Of a stretch of DNA of 64,000 nucleotides, positions 38,856 through 47,493 are shown in pieces (positions within the stretch are counted from its first letter, which is position 1; each line of letters opens with the position of its first letter). The notes beneath the pieces are model-generated. The model was given only the letters and a program-made list of their open reading frames with translations, did no database searches and was not told where the DNA came from. Source of the stretch: Microthrixaceae bacterium (GTDB lineage: Bacteria; Actinomycetota; Acidimicrobiia; Acidimicrobiales; Microtrichaceae); the NCBI GenBank assembly GCA_023958095.1, contig JAMLGJ010000004.1:1-64000 (forward strand), in the 5' to 3' direction. The position numbers were made by a program, and so were the translations under genes.

Positions 38856-39107
38856 TCAGGCGCCGGCGCCGGTCGGCTCCCCCGCCTCCTCGGCAGGGGC
38901 TTCGTACTCTCCGACGGCCACGAGGTGGCGGTCGTCGAGCCATGGCACCTCGACACCGTTGTCGAAGCGGACGCGGTAGCGGATCCAACTGAACCCGGTG
39001 CGCATCATCACCTTGCCGCGCGTGCCGGCGGGCACGTCGGGGAGGTCGACCGCTGCGACGACCTTCTGGTGCGCCTTGAAGGTGCTCGGAGCCGATTCGC
39101 TAGCCAT
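38856..39107 (-). CDS. Small hypothetical protein, 83 aa
   Basis: An unrecognised cytoplasmic protein of 83 aa. The sequence KVVAAVDLPDVPAGTRGKVMMRTGFSW followed by YRVRFDNGVEV.W looks like a small SH3-like beta barrel, and the tail is Ala/Glu/Pro-rich. ATG 39107 is preferred since TAGCGT lies 8 nt upstream; the longer frame adds an unlikely Gly/Arg-rich segment. It lies 11 nt after the acyl-CoA dehydrogenase stop and 61 nt before the LLM gene on the same strand, so it could be a partner of either. Confidence 0.65.
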   Translation of the reverse strand: MASESAPSTFKAHQKVVAAVDLPDVPAGTRGKVMMRTGFSWIRYRVRFDNGVEVPWLDDRHLVAVGEYEAPAEEAGEPTGAGA

Positions 39108-39118
39108 GGCCCCACACG

Positions 39119-40330
39119 CTACCCGTGTGGAACTCCGGTGCCCGAACCCGGGGTCCGCCCTTCCCGGGCGGCCGATCCATGCCTGGACTCCGCCCATGTG
39201 AGCCCCGCTTCCACATCCGGTTCACTGGGCAGGCCGAGCACGCGCTCGCCGAGGATGTTGCGCTGCACGTCGCCGGTGCCACCCCCGATGGTGAGCGCCT
39301 GGGAGAACAGCCAGCCGAAGTGCCAAACACCCGGGTCGGCACCCATGGGACCCGAGTCGGTGAGCAACGCCGCACTGCCCGCCAGGTCCTTCGCCGCAGC
39401 CATCAGGTGCTGGCCGTGTTCGTCGGCGAGCACCTTGCGCACGGAGGCCTCGGGTCCCGGCTCCTCACCCCTGACGGCCGCGGAGACGGTCCGCAGCCGG
39501 ATCAGTCGGAGGATCTCCGACTCGATGTGCAGCTGTGCCAGGCGCTGCCGCACGAGGGGGTCCCGCACCCCACCGGCCTCGCGCACCTGGTCGAGCAGGT
39601 CGGAAGCCACCGGCCCGTTGCCCCACAGCGCTCCCCCGCCGCTGAGCGACACGCGTTCGTTGGTGAGGGTGACCTTCGCCAGGCGCCAGCCGTCGTTGAC
39701 CTCCCCCACCACGTTGTCGTGCGGGATGCGCACGTCGGTGAAGAACACCTCGTTGAAGGTGTGCCCGCCGGTCATCTCGATGATGGGGCGCACCTCTATG
39801 CCCTCGGCCTCCATGGGGCACACGAAGTAGGTGATCCCCTTGTGCTTGGGAACGTCGCGATCGGTGCGGGCGATGAGGATCCCGTAGCGGGCCAGGTGAC
39901 CCATCGAGGTCCAGATCTTCTGGCCGTTGACGACCCACTCGTCACCGTCACGAACCGCCGAGGTGGCCAGCGATGCCAGGTCGCTGCCCGCACCGGGCTC
40001 GCTGAAGAGCTGGCACCAGATGTCGGCCGCGGAGAGCAGGCGGGGCAGGTAGCGGGCCTGCTGTTCGGGTGTGCCGGCGGCCAGCAGCGTCGGTCCGGCC
40101 CAGCCGATCCCGATCATGTTCTGGGGTCGCCTCACCCCGGCCCGGCGGAGCTCCTCGTCGATGACCAGCTGGTGGATCGGGTCGGCATCGAGTCCGTAGG
40201 GCCTCGGCCAGTGTGGCGCCACGTAGCCCGCCTTGGCGAGCTGCTCGTCGGAGGGTTCTGGGTGCTCCTCGAGCCATTCGCGCACGGCGAGCCGGCGGGG
40301 GTCGTCCTCTGGTGGGAGCTCGAAGTCCAT
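39119..40330 (-). CDS. Acyl-CoA dehydrogenase
   Basis: FAD enzyme catalysing alpha,beta-dehydrogenation of an acyl-CoA, 403 aa. Visible are WCQLFSEPGAGSDLASL in the FAD/substrate region, VVNGQKIWTSMGHLARYGIL, the EVFFTDVRIP turn, and the C-terminal LTIGGGTGDVQRNILGERVLGLP. It belongs to the actinobacterial FadE group that often works in mixed complexes on steroid or branched acyl-CoAs. TAGCTT sits 6 nt before ATG 40330, so its transcript is likely leaderless. Divergent from the acyl-CoA synthetase, 134 nt between starts. Confidence 0.9.
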   Translation of the reverse strand: MDFELPPEDDPRRLAVREWLEEHPEPSDEQLAKAGYVAPHWPRPYGLDADPIHQLVIDEELRRAGVRRPQNMIGIGWAGPTLLAAGTPEQQARYLPRLLSAADIWCQLFSEPGAGSDLASLATSAVRDGDEWVVNGQKIWTSMGHLARYGILIARTDRDVPKHKGITYFVCPMEAEGIEVRPIIEMTGGHTFNEVFFTDVRIPHDNVVGEVNDGWRLAKVTLTNERVSLSGGGALWGNGPVASDLLDQVREAGGVRDPLVRQRLAQLHIESEILRLIRLRTVSAAVRGEEPGPEASVRKVLADEHGQHLMAAAKDLAGSAALLTDSGPMGADPGVWHFGWLFSQALTIGGGTGDVQRNILGERVLGLPSEPDVEAGLTWAESRHGSAAREGRTPGSGTGVPHG

Positions 40331-40398
40331 GGCGTCAAGCTACCGGCGGCGGAGCGCGCCACGCCCGGGCGGCTGGTGGGCCCAACGGTGGGGTTGCC

Positions 40399-40404
40399 TA
40401 CAAT
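40399..40404 (+). promoter_or_regulatory. -10 box TACAAT for acyl-CoA synthetase
   Basis: A near-consensus TACAAT 60 nt before ATG 40465, giving a leader of about 54 nt. No recognisable -35. Confidence 0.45.
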
Positions 40405-40464
40405 CCGGGCTGCGCCCGTCAGGGAGATCACTGCGGGACGACGAGAACTGCGACAGGGGGCTCG

Positions 40465-42108
40465 ATGAGCGGCTCGACCACGAACGGATGGAACTTCGCC
40501 GACCTGTGGGAGGAGGTGGCCGCGCGGTTCCCAGACTCCCCCGCCCAGATCCAGGGGGAACGGCACATCACCTGGTCGGAGTTCGACCGCAGGGCCGACG
40601 GGCTCGCGAAGTACCTGCTCGACCACGGTGCCGAGCACCAGGACAAGGTGGCGCTGTACCTCTACAACTCCCCGGAGTACCTGGAGGGCTGCTTCGGGGC
40701 GTTCAAGGCCGGCCTGGTGCCGCTCAACACGAACTACCGCTACCTCGACGACGAGCTGCTCTACCTGTGGGAGAACGCGGATGCCACCACGGTGGTGTTC
40801 CACGGCACCTTCGTGGAACGCATCGAGGCGATCCGCTCCCGACTCCCCAAGGTCGTGAACTGGCTCTGGGTGGACGACGGCACCGAGGCGTGCCCCACCT
40901 GGGCCACTCCCTACGAGGAGGCCGTGGGCACCGCCTCAGAGGGGCGGGTGCACGGCCCCTGGGGCCGCAGCGGTGACGACATCCTCATGATCTACACCGG
41001 TGGCACCACCGGGATGCCCAAGGGCGTCATGTGGCGCCAGGACGACATCATCGGTGCGCTGTGCCGGACCGGCAACGCACTGCTCGGAGAGGACCCCGAC
41101 GCGGTGGGCGGCGCGGCCGGCGCGATCGCAGGCCTGGAGGGCCCCGGCGCACCGGGGCTGCCCGCCTGCCCGCTCATGCACGGCACCGGTTGGCTCACGG
41201 CCAACATGTACCTGACCCAGGGTGGTTCGGTGGTGTGCCTCGAGAGTCGCCACCTCGACGTCGTGGAGTTGCTCGACACGATCGAACGCGAGGGGGTCGG
41301 CGCGCTCAGCATCGTGGGCGACACGTTCTCGCGCCCGATCATCAAGGCGCTCGACGCGGAACCGGACCGCTGGGACCTGTCGAGTCTCATGCTGATCACC
41401 TCCTCGGGGGTGATGTGGAGCGAGGCGTCCAAGAAGGCTCTGCTCGGCCACCATCCCGGGATGATCCTGATCGACTCGTTCTCCTCCTCGGAGGCACTCG
41501 GCATGGGACAGTCGGTCTCCGCGGCGGGTTCGGAGGAACGCACCGCCCACTTCTCCCTGGGCGCAGGGGCGATGGTCTTCGACGACGACGGCAGGCCCGT
41601 GGAGCCGGGATCAGGGGTGCGGGGCCGTGTCGCGGTGCCCGGTCACGTGCCGATCGGCTACTACAAGGATCCCGAGAAGTCAGCCGCCACGTTCATCCAG
41701 CACGACGGCATCCGCTATTCGATGCCGGGCGACTACGCAACGGTCGAGGCGGACGGCTCCATCACCCTGCTGGGACGCGGCTCGGTGTGCATCAACACCG
41801 GCGGGGAGAAGGTGTTCCCCGAGGAGGTCGAGGAAGCACTCAAGTTGCACGACTCGGTCACCGACGCGGTCGTCGTCGGCGTGCCCGACGACAAGTTCGG
41901 CCAGGCGATAACCGCTGTGGTCCAGCCGAGCAACGGGAGCATCGACGAGTCCGCACTCATCGCGCACGTCAAGGAGCACCTCGCCCACTACAAGGCCCCC
42001 AAGCGCGTGCTCACCATCGACGACATCGGACGCGCCCCCAACGCGAAGGTCGACTACAAGGCGATGACCGCCTACGCACTCGACCAGCTCGGCATCAGCG
42101 CCGAGTGA
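40465..42108 (+). CDS. Acyl-CoA synthetase (AMP-forming, FadD-like)
   Basis: ANL-superfamily ligase that activates a carboxylic acid to its CoA thioester through an acyl-AMP, 547 aa. The P-loop-like motif IYTGGTTGMPKGVMW is near 175, and the later motifs GRGSVCINTGGEKVFPEEVEE, DDKFGQAITAVV and KAPKRV precede the C-terminal catalytic-lysine region APNAKVDYK. ATG 40465 has a GGGGG ribosome site. The upstream open frame overlaps the divergent gene and is a shadow. Together with the SDR downstream and acyl-CoA dehydrogenases around it, it forms a fatty- or steroid-acid degradation locus. Confidence 0.92.
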   Translation: MSGSTTNGWNFADLWEEVAARFPDSPAQIQGERHITWSEFDRRADGLAKYLLDHGAEHQDKVALYLYNSPEYLEGCFGAFKAGLVPLNTNYRYLDDELLYLWENADATTVVFHGTFVERIEAIRSRLPKVVNWLWVDDGTEACPTWATPYEEAVGTASEGRVHGPWGRSGDDILMIYTGGTTGMPKGVMWRQDDIIGALCRTGNALLGEDPDAVGGAAGAIAGLEGPGAPGLPACPLMHGTGWLTANMYLTQGGSVVCLESRHLDVVELLDTIEREGVGALSIVGDTFSRPIIKALDAEPDRWDLSSLMLITSSGVMWSEASKKALLGHHPGMILIDSFSSSEALGMGQSVSAAGSEERTAHFSLGAGAMVFDDDGRPVEPGSGVRGRVAVPGHVPIGYYKDPEKSAATFIQHDGIRYSMPGDYATVEADGSITLLGRGSVCINTGGEKVFPEEVEEALKLHDSVTDAVVVGVPDDKFGQAITAVVQPSNGSIDESALIAHVKEHLAHYKAPKRVLTIDDIGRAPNAKVDYKAMTAYALDQLGISAE

Positions 42109-42248
42109 GCCGGCCGGCGGCGCCCCGGCGGTTTCGGGTTGCCGGCGATGTGCCGTAAGTTTGTGCGCTGCACGGGCCATGCGGGTCCGTGCCCCCTACC
42201 GAACAGCAGACCCGCGCGTCGATCAGCGCCGACGGGCAAGGAGAAGCA

Positions 42249-43142
42249 ATGAGTGATCTCGGATTCGACGGTCAGGTCGCGATCATCACCGGTGCCGGTG
42301 GTGGACTCGGGCGGTCCCACGCCCTGGAGCTCGCTCGCCGTGGCGCACGCGTCGTGGTGAACGACCTCGGTGGCGCGGTGGACGGTTCGGGTGGCAGCGA
42401 CAGCGCCGCGCAGAAGGTCGTCGACGAGATCACCGCGGCCGGCGGTGAGGCAGTGGCGGACCACAACTCGGTCGCCACCGCCGAGGGTGGCGAGGCGATC
42501 GTGCAGACCGCCCTCGATGCGTTCGACACCGTCGACATCGTCATCAACAACGCGGGCATCCTGCGCGACAAGACCTTCCACAACCTGACCCCCGAGCTGC
42601 TCGAGCCGGTCATCGCGGTGCACCTCCTGGGTGCGTTCTACGTGACGCTTCCCGCGTGGAAGATCATGCGCGAGAAGGGCTACGGGCGGGTCGTCAACAC
42701 CAGCTCCAACTCCGGGCTGCTCGGCAACTTCGGCCAGTCCAACTACGGCGCAGCGAAGCTCGGCCTGGTGGGACTGACCCGAGTGCTCGCCAACGAGGGC
42801 AAGGCCAAGGGCATCAAGGCCAACGCCATCGCGCCGGTTGCCAAGACCCGCATGACCGAGGATCTGCTCGGCCCGATGGGCGACAAGCTGGAGCCCTCCG
42901 AGGTGACCCCCACCGTGGTCTACCTGGCCCACGAGGACTGCCCCGTCAACGGCGAGGTCTACTCCGTCGCCGGCGGCGTGGTCGCCCGCTACTTCATCGG
43001 ACTGACCCCCGGTTGGTACTCCGAGGGCCACTCGGTGGAGGACGTGCGCGACCACTTCGATGAGATCCGCGACGAGACGGGCTACATCGTGCCCGAGGAC
43101 CCCTCCGGAGAGCTCAAGAAGCTCCTCGAGACCCTGCAGTAG
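42249..43142 (+). CDS. SDR oxidoreductase (3-hydroxyacyl-CoA dehydrogenase-like)
   Basis: A 297-aa short-chain dehydrogenase. The NAD-binding TGAGGGLGRS spans 14-23, followed by VVNDLGGAVDGSG, a motif shared with the dehydrogenase part of peroxisomal multifunctional enzyme type 2. Catalysis uses Y166 and K170 in SNYGAAK. The C-terminal 60 residues extend beyond the minimal SDR core. It probably oxidises 3-hydroxyacyl-CoA. ATG 42249 follows an AAGGAG ribosome site at good spacing. It trails the acyl-CoA synthetase by 140 nt with a possible own -10 (TAAGTT, 42156). Confidence 0.9.
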   Translation: MSDLGFDGQVAIITGAGGGLGRSHALELARRGARVVVNDLGGAVDGSGGSDSAAQKVVDEITAAGGEAVADHNSVATAEGGEAIVQTALDAFDTVDIVINNAGILRDKTFHNLTPELLEPVIAVHLLGAFYVTLPAWKIMREKGYGRVVNTSSNSGLLGNFGQSNYGAAKLGLVGLTRVLANEGKAKGIKANAIAPVAKTRMTEDLLGPMGDKLEPSEVTPTVVYLAHEDCPVNGEVYSVAGGVVARYFIGLTPGWYSEGHSVEDVRDHFDEIRDETGYIVPEDPSGELKKLLETLQ

Positions 43143-43162
43143 TACGCCCACACCGACTTCGG

Positions 43163-43207
43163 GCAGGGGTCCGTCGCTGCGGCATCGCCGCACCGGCGGA
43201 CCCCTGC
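43163..43207. terminator. Long bidirectional hairpin
   Basis: GCAGGGGTCCG (43163-43173) pairs with CGGACCCCTGC (43197-43207). After a 5x5 internal loop, GCGGC pairs with GCCGC around a 3-nt loop. It stands between the converging SDR and acyl-CoA dehydrogenase-like genes and probably stops transcription from both sides. The remaining bases to 43314 show nothing else. Confidence 0.7.
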
Positions 43208-43314
43208 GCGTGGGCCCTTCGCGGGCACTCCCGCCGCTGGTGGCCCGTCCGTGTGATCGTCGGCGCCCGGATCCCGGCGCCCGTCGGTGCGCACTGCCGT
43301 GCGCCGGCGGCCAC

Positions 43315-44466
43315 CTAGATTCCCGGCAGGTCCTCCTCGAGGCCGAGGTGGATCTGGGCCGCGTCGATGTAGGTCTTCTCGGAGATGAAGGCGTGCTGGG
43401 TGCCGGTGTACATGTCGCGGAACGCCCGTTCGAGGCGTGAACCGTTGCGGATGGCGGTGGTCCCGGCCGCCAGGTGCGCCCACTGGGTCACCTCACGGCT
43501 GGCCTCGGTGGCGTAGGTGGCCGCCACGCGCAGGTCGGCGCGCATCGACGGGGTGAGTTCCGCTCCGCTCGCAACGGCCTCCTCGACACCCGAGAACGCC
43601 TCGATCACCCCGGCGTGGGCGGCGCGCCACATGCCGGTGTGGTGGCTGAGGTTCCTCTGGAAGGTCTGGCGCAGCGCCAGGGTCTCCATGTCGGACATCC
43701 GCACCTTCTCCTTGGCCAGGGTGGCGACGTCCCGGAGCATCGAACGGGACACACCCAGCGCCCATGCCGCATGCCCCGCGGCGGTCACCGCCATGATTCC
43801 CATCCGGTAGATCGGGGCGCTGCCGCGCCTGGGTTCGCGGGTGAACAGCGGGTAGGTGCGGTACTCGGGGACGAAGACGTCCTCTACCTCGTAGTCGTAG
43901 CTCCCGGTGCCGCGCAGCCCCTGGACGTGCCAGCCATCGGTGAGGGTCACATCGGCTGCGTCCATGACCGCCACGCTGAACTGGTCGATGTCGATCACGG
44001 GTTCGCCGTCGACGACCTTCATGAACCCGCCGCAGACCACCGGTGAGTGCGCCACCCCGGAACCGAAGTTCCATGCCCCGCTGATCTCGTAACCCCCCTC
44101 GACGGTGTTGCCCATCCCGTTGGGGAACAGCTGTCCGGCGCTGGTGACCCGCTCGCCGGAGCCGAAGACCTCCTCGAAGCCCTCGTCGGGCAGGTAGGCG
44201 GCGGCCGCCATCGCCGTTGGGAGGTTCGCGATCCCGGTCCACCCGGCGGAGCCGTCCGCGCTGGCGAGCTCGATCCAGGTCTCGATGAGCTCCCTGAAGC
44301 AGGGTTCGCTGCCCCCGGCCGCAGTCGGGTTCAGGTAGGTCATGAGCCCGCTGTCCCACAGGGCATCCACCGCCGGCTGGCTGAGGGTCCTGGCCTGCTC
44401 GCTGGGTTCGGCCTGCTCCTCGAGCACCTCGCGGATCGACCTCGCGGCCTCGGGTCCGTTCATCAC
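43315..44466 (-). CDS. Acyl-CoA dehydrogenase-fold flavin monooxygenase-like protein (HsaA/DszC type)
   Basis: A 383-aa protein with the acyl-CoA dehydrogenase fold but the sequence style of the two-component flavin monooxygenases: SADGSAGWTGIANLPTAMAAAAYLPDEGFEEVFG, GGYEISGAWNFGSGVAHS, DGWHVQGLRGTGSYDYEVEDVFVPEYRTY. The group includes HsaA and DszC, which use reduced flavin from a partner reductase. The RGTGS motif is retained. The catalytic Glu of true dehydrogenases is not evident to me. It lies 33 nt downstream of an SDR gene on the same strand. A flavin reductase is not adjacent. Confidence 0.82.
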   Translation of the reverse strand: MMNGPEAARSIREVLEEQAEPSEQARTLSQPAVDALWDSGLMTYLNPTAAGGSEPCFRELIETWIELASADGSAGWTGIANLPTAMAAAAYLPDEGFEEVFGSGERVTSAGQLFPNGMGNTVEGGYEISGAWNFGSGVAHSPVVCGGFMKVVDGEPVIDIDQFSVAVMDAADVTLTDGWHVQGLRGTGSYDYEVEDVFVPEYRTYPLFTREPRRGSAPIYRMGIMAVTAAGHAAWALGVSRSMLRDVATLAKEKVRMSDMETLALRQTFQRNLSHHTGMWRAAHAGVIEAFSGVEEAVASGAELTPSMRADLRVAATYATEASREVTQWAHLAAGTTAIRNGSRLERAFRDMYTGTQHAFISEKTYIDAAQIHLGLEEDLPGI

Positions 44467-44499
44467 AACATCCCCTCGCGCCCGGGTGTGGGTCGGCTC

Positions 44500-45240
44500 T
44501 CAGAACTCATCGAAGAACCCCACTCCCAGTCCGGCGGTCATCCCGCCGTCGACGACCATCGCCGTTCCGGTCACGAAGGACGCCTCGGAGGAAGCCAGGA
44601 ACAGCACTGCGTTGGCGACCTCCTCGGGTTCGCCGAAGCGACCCAGCTTGTGGGCATCGAGCATCTTGGAGCGGTATGCCTCCATCCCGGGCTGGTCGAT
44701 CAACGACATCAGCAGTGGTGTGCGGATGCCTCCCGGGCATATCGCGTTGACGCGGATCCCGGTCCTGCCGTAGTCGATGGCCATCGACTTGGTGAGCAGC
44801 ACCACACCGCCCTTGGAGGCGTTGTAGGCAGAGCCTCCCTCGGTCCCCTCGAGCCCCTCGATGCTCGCGATGTTGACCACACTGCCGGAACGCTGGGTGA
44901 CCATCTGTGCACACACGTGCTTGCACACGTTGAAGGTGCCCTTGAGGTTCACGTCCACCACGCGGTCCCATTCGTCCTCCTCCACGAGGTGCACCGGACC
45001 CCCACCGGCGATTCCGGCCGCGTTCACCACGACGTCGATCCGGCCGTGTGCCTCGACGACCGATCGAACCGCCGCAGCGACCGCGGATTCGTCGCGCACG
45101 TCGAGGCTGAAGTCGGCGTCGCCCGCGACGTCCATGGTGAGCACAGTCGCTCCTTCCCTCGCGAAGCGTTCCGCGGTGGCCGCACCGATGCCGGAGGCAC
45201 CTCCGGTGATGACCGCCACCTGGTCCTTGAGTTGATCCAT
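44500..45240 (-). CDS. SDR family oxidoreductase
   Basis: A classical 246-aa short-chain dehydrogenase. TGGASGIGAA (12-21) binds the nucleotide, VNAAGIAG follows near 72-79, the active site is Y139/K143 in SAYNASK, and NAICPGGIRTPL follows. D37 after strand beta-2 suggests preference for NAD over NADP. The C-terminus GTAMVVDGGMTAG is typical. ATG 45240 follows an AGGAG site 9 nt upstream. Likely co-transcribed with the flavin-type protein downstream. The substrate is unknown, a secondary alcohol or sterol. Confidence 0.9.
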   Translation of the reverse strand: MDQLKDQVAVITGGASGIGAATAERFAREGATVLTMDVAGDADFSLDVRDESAVAAAVRSVVEAHGRIDVVVNAAGIAGGGPVHLVEEDEWDRVVDVNLKGTFNVCKHVCAQMVTQRSGSVVNIASIEGLEGTEGGSAYNASKGGVVLLTKSMAIDYGRTGIRVNAICPGGIRTPLLMSLIDQPGMEAYRSKMLDAHKLGRFGEPEEVANAVLFLASSEASFVTGTAMVVDGGMTAGLGVGFFDEF

Positions 45241-45423
45241 CCCTGATTGCTCCTGGTCGTGGGGTCCGCAGCCACGGGTACGTGGTCGGGCGGTCTCCCG
45301 CGGGACTCCCGTGCCCGATGGCCCCCTGTGACGGCACGGGACCGGCAACGTAGCGGATCGGGCGTTGCGCTGCGCCGGGAAGCACACATCGCTCCACCAT
45401 GCCCGGAGGTCCGGGGCTCGGCA

Positions 45424-45843
45424 TCAGACCGGGGACCACCCCGGTGGGGCCAGCTCGAAGCCATCGGGGTCGAACCCCGGCACCACCACGCAGGTGACGA
45501 GGGTCCAGGAGCCTCTCGGCACCGCCGACTGCCAGGCCCCTGCTGGCACCACCGCCTGGGTGTGCGGGGCCGTGACGAGGTCGTCACCGAGGAAGTGCTC
45601 GGTGAGCTGGCCATCGGCGGCGACGACCGAGAGCGTGAGCGGGTCGCCGCCGTTGAAGACCCAGAGCTCACTCGCATCCACACGATGCCAGTGGGAACGC
45701 TCACCCGCCACCAGGAGGTAGTGGATGGCGGAACCCGACGGCCTGCCGGTCGGTCCCGGTGGCCCGGTCCAGCTCCGCCGGTAGTGGCCTCCCTCCGGGT
45801 GCGGCTGCAGGCCGAGGTCGGCGATGAGAACTGCTGGGTCCAT
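45424..45843 (-). CDS. Cupin DUF985 family protein
   Basis: A 139-aa single-domain cupin. The first motif is HPEGGHYRRSW near residue 15, with the central strands IHYLLVAGERSHWHRVDASELWVFNGGDPL and a closing VPAGAWQSAVPRG...FELA, as in the DUF985 (PF06172) family. Its enzymatic role is unknown. The frame allows GTG 45852, but TACGGT lies 7 nt before ATG 45843, so I use the shorter start. It stands alone between an SDR gene and a small membrane protein. Confidence 0.85.
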   Translation of the reverse strand: MDPAVLIADLGLQPHPEGGHYRRSWTGPPGPTGRPSGSAIHYLLVAGERSHWHRVDASELWVFNGGDPLTLSVVAADGQLTEHFLGDDLVTAPHTQAVVPAGAWQSAVPRGSWTLVTCVVVPGFDPDGFELAPPGWSPV

Positions 45844-45906
45844 CGGCTGCACCGTAGTGAGGTGGCGCCGTGGCTCCCGGTGGGGCAGGCGTCGCTGGTC
45901 GGGGCC

Positions 45907-46062
45907 CTATCCGATCGAGGACAGGACGTACAGGCCGAGGGCCAGCAGCGCGAAGAAGCCACCGATGGACAACAGGTCCAACCCGAGACCCACCGGCGAG
46001 CCCCAGCTGTGCCACTGGGGGATCGTTGCCGGGCCGTCACGCCCGGGGTCGTCGTGGTTCAT
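45907..46062 (-). CDS. Small membrane protein, 51 aa
   Basis: A 51-residue ORF with a very good GGAGGAG ribosome site 4 nt before its ATG. Residues 1-25 are polar (NHDDPGRDGPATIPQWHSWG), residues 29-50 form one transmembrane helix (GLDLLSIGGFFALLALGLYV). The N-terminus probably faces the cytoplasm. It is divergent from the lipoprotein gene at 46188 and on the same strand as the cupin, 63 nt away. I do not recognise a family. Confidence 0.6.
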   Translation of the reverse strand: MNHDDPGRDGPATIPQWHSWGSPVGLGLDLLSIGGFFALLALGLYVLSSIG

Positions 46063-46187
46063 GCATCTCCTCCGCCCGCAGGGCAACCGCCGGGCGCCCG
46101 TTCCCGGGGCGTGGGGTGCACCCTTCGCGTAGCGTCTCCGGGAACGCTTTGGTGGTGCCGGTGGGTGCCACCGCAACAGGAGGGACG

Positions 46188-47393
46188 ATGGGAACCGAGA
46201 CGGTTGCGGGTTCACACTGGACACGGCTGTGGGCCACGAGTCCACAGCGCATGATCGCGGGCGTCCTCGCAGCGGTCCTCGCAGTGCTCTCGGTGGCCTG
46301 CGGGGTGCCGCCGTCGCCACCGCCGGCGCCGGTCGGGCCCGGTGCGCTCTCGCTCGGCAACGGTGGGGTGTTCGGCGAAGCAGCCACCTCGGCTGCCGCC
46401 ATCAGCGCCGACGGCAACGTGGTCGCGTTCGCCTCCGCAGCGGAGAACCTGGTCCCCGGCGACTCCAACGGCCTCACCGACACCTTCGTGCGCAACCGCG
46501 CCAACGGCGAGGTCGTGCGCGTGGCGCCCAACACCGTGGACGACCCGAAGATCAGCCGCAACGGACGTTGGGTCAGCTACGTGGCCTTCGGTGGCACCTA
46601 CGGCGTCTACGACCGCTACACCGGTACCCACCGGAGCTGGAACACCGTTGCGGCACGCAACACCCCGATCGTGCCCGATGACGGCTCTGTTGCCATCTAC
46701 GGCCGCACCAGCTCACTGGGGATCTTCGCCACCTCCTGCATCGTGCGGGACCTCGACACCGGTACCGAATCCGACTGCCCCCACCAGGGCCCGGGGTACG
46801 GCACGGTCGCGCTCGACGCGGTGAGCGGCAACGGCCGCTTCGTTCTCTACTACTGGCTGGACCAGGATGGGGGCGGCACCAGCGGGCGCTTCGTGTGGGA
46901 CCGCACCACCGGTGAGGTGCGCCCCGCCCCCGAGGACCTCGTGGTGCTCGGCGACTCGGTTGCCATCTCCGACGACGGCAACCACATCGCCGCCACCGAC
47001 CTGTCCAGCGGTTCGGTCTGGTCCGCGCAGCTCTTCGACCTGGAGGACGCAACGGTTGAGTCGCTGCCGGTGGAACCCGACGGGCACGCGATCCCGCGGG
47101 ACCTCACCGCCGATGGTGGCGTGGTCGTGATCCTCAGCGAGGCGGAGAACCTCGTGGGCGACGACACCAACGGGACGGTCGACATCTACCTGTGGCACAC
47201 CGACACGGGCGAACTCGAGGCGGTCTCGCGCCGAATCGACGATCCGGGTTCGCACCCGGTAGGCGCCACCGAGTGCGGAACCGGCCCGGGGTCGATCACC
47301 GCTAACGGCGACGGGGTGTGCGTGCTCACCGACGAGGCGCTGCTCGCGCAGGACACCAACGGGGTGCTCGATGCCTGGTTGGTGCCCGGCTGA
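46188..47393 (+). CDS. Lipoprotein with TolB/PD40-like beta-propeller repeats
   Basis: A 401-aa exported protein. The hydrophobic segment MIAGVLAAVLAVLSVAC ends at a lipobox-like LSVAC (C38). The mature part consists of repeats of the form ISADGNVVAFASAAENLVPGDSNG...DTFVRN, VSGNGRFVLYYW, ISDDGNHIAATD and TADGGVVVILSEAENLVGDDTNGTVD, spaced as blades of a beta-propeller. The paired SAAENLVPGDSNG/SEAENLVGDDTNG loops may bind Ca2+. Function unknown. ATG 46188 has AGGAGG directly upstream and a TAGCGT -10 at about 46129. The upstream frame is spurious. Confidence 0.78.
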   Translation: MGTETVAGSHWTRLWATSPQRMIAGVLAAVLAVLSVACGVPPSPPPAPVGPGALSLGNGGVFGEAATSAAAISADGNVVAFASAAENLVPGDSNGLTDTFVRNRANGEVVRVAPNTVDDPKISRNGRWVSYVAFGGTYGVYDRYTGTHRSWNTVAARNTPIVPDDGSVAIYGRTSSLGIFATSCIVRDLDTGTESDCPHQGPGYGTVALDAVSGNGRFVLYYWLDQDGGGTSGRFVWDRTTGEVRPAPEDLVVLGDSVAISDDGNHIAATDLSSGSVWSAQLFDLEDATVESLPVEPDGHAIPRDLTADGGVVVILSEAENLVGDDTNGTVDIYLWHTDTGELEAVSRRIDDPGSHPVGATECGTGPGSITANGDGVCVLTDEALLAQDTNGVLDAWLVPG

Positions 47394-47481
47394 TCGTTCG
47401 CCAGTTCGGCTCGGCGCCGGGTACGGCACGACGGCACACCCCGGTGGCCGGACCGGCGACGCGACGGCTCGTTTCTCAGCT

Positions 47482-47491
47482 ATTCTCATTC
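47482..47491. promoter_or_regulatory. Zur-box half-site ATTCTCATTC over the zur start
   Basis: The decamer ATTCTCATTC overlaps the -10 box TATTCT (47481-47486) and ends 2 nt before GTG 47494. The same decamer occurs in the znuA-znuC palindrome at 49803-49812. This suggests zur represses itself. Confidence 0.5.
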
Positions 47492-47493
47492 TC

